In this document: positions 61,957 through 64,000 of the stretch, one piece after another | How positions within the stretch are numbered: position 1 is the stretch's first letter | Layout: each line of letters starts with the position of its first letter | Assembly (NCBI RefSeq): GCF_011759375.1 | Contig: NZ_JAARML010000001.1 | Location: 2,170,001 to 2,234,000 of the forward strand | DNA length: 64,000 bases | Origin: Paraflavitalea devenefica | GTDB lineage: Bacteria > Bacteroidota > Bacteroidia > Chitinophagales > Chitinophagaceae | Reading direction: 5' to 3' | Made by a program: the position numbers and the translations under genes | The notes under the pieces: generated by a model | Seen by the model: only the letters and a program-made list of their open reading frames with translations | What the model was told of the DNA's origin: nothing | Databases searched by the model: none

Positions 61957-62970
61957 CGTCAGATAAAACGGTATGGCTACATGCTCTGTGCTGCGCTCCA
62001 GGATTAATTGTGCGGCCTTCTCACCCATCATCTGGAAATCACTGGAAATAGTAGTAATGCCATTCAGGATAATCTTCTTCAGCGGCGTTTCATTGTAAGA
62101 GATCACTCCAACCTGTTTGCCCACTTTTAATTTCGTGGCCAGTATTCGTTCAATCAGGGTCACCAGGTCATTTTCCATCAGGTTAATATAGGCCTCGCCT
62201 TCCTGTATCGGTTCTTCCTCAATGTCATGTACTACCTTATAATTAAACGCATACTGATTGCAGAAGCGGTAAAAGCCTTTTAAGATCTCCTGCGGGAAAT
62301 AAGTATAGGCGGGGAAAATGATCTTCAGCGTATCATACTTGCTCAGTTGCTGCAAAGCCTGCTCCAGCGCATTGTAAATATCCTTCTCAAAATTCTCATA
62401 TACGGCGCCATATTCACCATTCACGCCAGCTACCAACTTATCCAGCAGGATCAGCTTATTCTTGTCTATAATATTAATGATCTCATGCGCATTATCGCCA
62501 CCTTCCATAAAATGGGGGATGATCACATAATGCGTATAATCATCTTTCTTGTTTTCCAGCAGCTTTTTGAAGAAAGCGAAGTCATTATTATAAATATAGA
62601 AGTCCACGCTGGCCATCTCACCCAGTGCAGCCACAAAAGCATCATATACGATCTTTTTATGCGGACTTAGCTTGTTGAACAACAGGAATACCTTCAACTG
62701 GTGGTTCACCTCGGTCGTCTTCACAAAGAAACCTTTACCCGGCACCGAGCCCAGTACACCTATTTTCTTGAGGTGCTTATATCCTTTCTCGGCCGTATCA
62801 CGGGAGATCTCAAACTCGAAGCTCAACTCATTGATAGAAGGCAATATTTCATCTTTCGCTATCTTACCGTCTGCAATAGCCTTTACAATGGAATTGGCCA
62901 GTTGCAGGTACTTGGGGGTGGCGGAATGATAGTCAATGTACAGGTGTTGATAGATCGGCGGCTTTTTCAT
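61939..62970 (-). CDS. GntR-family regulator with periplasmic-binding-like sensor domain, probably rhamnose-related
   Basis: A 343-residue regulator with an N-terminal GntR winged HTH (YLQLANSIVKAIADGKIAKDEILPSINELSFEFEISRDTAEKGYKHLKKIGVLGSVPGKGFFV, about 20-82). The sensor behind it is a LacI-like type 1 periplasmic-binding fold (KVFLLFNKLSPHKKIVYDAFVAALGEMASVDFYIYNND, later QVGVISYNETPLKKIILNGITTISSDFQMMGEKAAQLIL). The ATG at 62970 is preferred over the TTG at 63003 because a perfect reversed -7 box overlaps that TTG. It diverges from rhaT, which suggests that it responds to L-rhamnose or a derivative; this is inference from context only. Confidence 0.85.
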   Translation of the reverse strand: MKKPPIYQHLYIDYHSATPKYLQLANSIVKAIADGKIAKDEILPSINELSFEFEISRDTAEKGYKHLKKIGVLGSVPGKGFFVKTTEVNHQLKVFLLFNKLSPHKKIVYDAFVAALGEMASVDFYIYNNDFAFFKKLLENKKDDYTHYVIIPHFMEGGDNAHEIINIIDKNKLILLDKLVAGVNGEYGAVYENFEKDIYNALEQALQQLSKYDTLKIIFPAYTYFPQEILKGFYRFCNQYAFNYKVVHDIEEEPIQEGEAYINLMENDLVTLIERILATKLKVGKQVGVISYNETPLKKIILNGITTISSDFQMMGEKAAQLILERSTEHVAIPFYLTLRASL

Positions 62971-63000
62971 CACAGCGGCGTTCGTTAACTCATTAATTCT

Positions 63001-63008
63001 CAAACCTA
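63001..63008 (-). promoter_or_regulatory. -7 box (TAGGTTTG on the minus strand) for the GntR gene
   Basis: CAAACCTA on the plus strand is TAGGTTTG on the minus strand, the same octamer as the DUF2306 promoter. It lies 30 nt ahead of the ATG at 62970. No clear TTG is found at the expected -33 distance. Confidence 0.5.
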
Positions 63009-63144
63009 CAAAAAATGTGGCATGCAGACCGGCTTATTTACGGGAACGATTGCAGGGCAGGACAGCAACCATGAACCGGCAATCGGCAATGGATCTTATA
63101 CCGTCACCACACCCAACCATTTATAACGCGCTATTCGTCTACAA

Positions 63145-63155
63145 ACCATGATGGT
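63145..63155. promoter_or_regulatory. Candidate operator between GntR regulator and rhaT
   Basis: ACCAT-G-ATGGT, a perfect 5-1-5 dyad, lies about midway in the divergent region (62971-63244). A regulator-transporter divergence often has a shared operator in this place. Confidence 0.3.
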
Positions 63156-63244
63156 ACATGACGGCGGACTAACTGAATCCGGCTACTTTTAATCACATTA
63201 TTTTGTAATTTCTTGCCAGGCCATATTGAAAAAACTTTTAACTC

Positions 63245-64000
63245 ATGGGTGTTATTTTCGGCGTTATATTTCACTTTATCGGCGGTTTTGCATCAGGAAG
63301 TTTCTACATACCATTTAAAAAAGTAAAAGGCTGGGCCTGGGAAAGCTACTGGATCATTGGCGGCCTTTTCTCCTGGCTCATTGTTCCCCCGCTGGCTGCT
63401 TATCTGACCATCCCCGATTTTGGCAGCATCATTAGCTCAACCGATTTTTCAGTGCTCAAGTGGACCTATATCATGGGTGTGCTCTGGGGCATTGGCGGTC
63501 TTACGTATGGGCTGGGCGTTCGCTACCTCGGTGTATCACTCGGCAGCTCCATTATCCTGGGGCTGTGTTCCATTTTCGGTTCGCTCATCCCCTCCGTGTA
63601 TTATGATATTTTTCCCGAAGCCGGGAAGGATACCATTACCGACCTGTTTACCCATCGCTGGGGACAGATGGTGCTATTGGGGTTGCTGGTATGCGTAATC
63701 GGCATTATCATTTGCGGCAAGGCCGGGGGCATGAAAGATAAAGACCTGGCCGCTAATAAAAGTGCTGCCAATCAGGAATTTAAGCTTGGCCTGGGATTGC
63801 TGGTAGCCATCATTTCCGGCGTGCTCAGCGCCTGTTTCAGCTTTGGCATTGAGGCGGGAACGCCCATGTCGGTCGTAGCCAACGAGGCCTGGAAAGCCGC
63901 CCATCCTGGCGAAGGAGAGTTCCTGTATCGAAACAATGTGATCTATGTGGTGTTATTATGGGGAGGGCTCACCACCAACCTGATCTGGTGCATGATCCTC
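63245..64000 (+). CDS. rhaT: L-rhamnose/proton symporter RhaT, N-terminal part, cut by window edge
   Basis: 252 codons are open to the window edge. RhaT imports L-rhamnose with protons through the inner membrane (family of DMT-like ten-TM transporters). The opening MGVIFGVIFHFIGGFASGSFYIPFKKVKGWAWESYWIIGG is characteristic, followed by LKWTYIMGVLWGIGGLTYGLGVRYLGVSLGSSIILG and GLGLLVAIISGVLSACFSFGIEAG. About six TM segments are visible; a full protein is about 340 residues, so roughly a quarter is missing at the right edge. The gene diverges from the GntR-type regulator. Possible -7 elements TACTTTTA (63184) and TTATTTTG (about 63198) are imperfect. Confidence 0.9.
   Translation, partial: MGVIFGVIFHFIGGFASGSFYIPFKKVKGWAWESYWIIGGLFSWLIVPPLAAYLTIPDFGSIISSTDFSVLKWTYIMGVLWGIGGLTYGLGVRYLGVSLGSSIILGLCSIFGSLIPSVYYDIFPEAGKDTITDLFTHRWGQMVLLGLLVCVIGIIICGKAGGMKDKDLAANKSAANQEFKLGLGLLVAIISGVLSACFSFGIEAGTPMSVVANEAWKAAHPGEGEFLYRNNVIYVVLLWGGLTTNLIWCMIL

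Noticed and set aside
1..64000. CRISPR arrays, tRNA, rRNA, insertion sequences, prophage or defence genes
   Set aside because: No regularly spaced direct repeats, no tRNA-like cloverleaf, and no transposase, integrase or phage protein was recognised on either strand.

Overview
The window looks like a chromosomal segment of a free-living Bacteroidota bacterium, most likely family Chitinophagaceae. The evidence is three SusC/SusD outer-membrane glycan-import pairs, a type IX secretion sorting domain, TAnnTTTG-type promoter boxes, an STN-domain SusC driven by an ECF sigma/FecR pair, a CzcA-type RND pump fused to a TolC-like domain, and many Bacteroidota-only lipoproteins. The family assignment is inference from gene content; no rRNA or tRNA gene was seen.

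Layout. 1-1358 (minus): the first codons of a secreted protein cut by the window edge, then three small membrane proteins. 1809-5680 (plus): a compact uronate unit with a PL6 alginate-lyase-like enzyme, a KdgF-like cupin and an AraC regulator. 5762-11814 (plus): metal efflux (DUF6660-like Cys-rich protein, CzcA-type RND/TolC fusion, periplasmic adaptor), closed by a strong terminator. 12227-26065 (plus): polysaccharide utilisation locus 1, with SusC, SusD, two surface lipoproteins, a putative zinc metallopeptidase with a hexapeptide-repeat region and T9SS tail, GH127 beta-L-arabinofuranosidase and GH51 alpha-L-arabinofuranosidase, so probably an arabinan or arabinosylated-glycoprotein system. 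26068-30796 (minus): two tandemly duplicated MacB/FtsX-like permeases.

30983-48235 (minus): locus 2. In transcription order it holds an FG-GAP/ASPIC lipoprotein, ECF sigma factor, FecR anti-sigma, STN-SusC, SusD, GH89 alpha-N-acetylglucosaminidase, an HGSNAT/NagX-like membrane acetyltransferase, and a GH92 mannosidase with a LamG tail. The GH89 and acetyltransferase pair is the same gene couple that works in lysosomal heparan sulfate breakdown. 48524-52900 (plus, one small minus gene): a Gfo/Idh/MocA lipoprotein, a DUF2306 membrane protein and unknown proteins. 52963-60748: locus 3, with ROK regulator, SusC and SusD on the minus strand and a second, paralogous ROK regulator diverging on the plus strand. 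61207-64000: an unknown basic protein, a GntR regulator with a sugar-sensor domain, and a divergent rhaT rhamnose transporter cut by the right edge.

The most unusual feature is a dispersed hairpin repeat (five copies, short and long forms). One long copy lies in frame inside the signal-peptide coding region of the GH51 gene, and removing its 51 nt leaves a compact standard signal peptide. Two other copies sit 17-18 nt ahead of the start codons of the two adjacent arabinofuranosidase genes. A second, two-hairpin repeat family has two copies.
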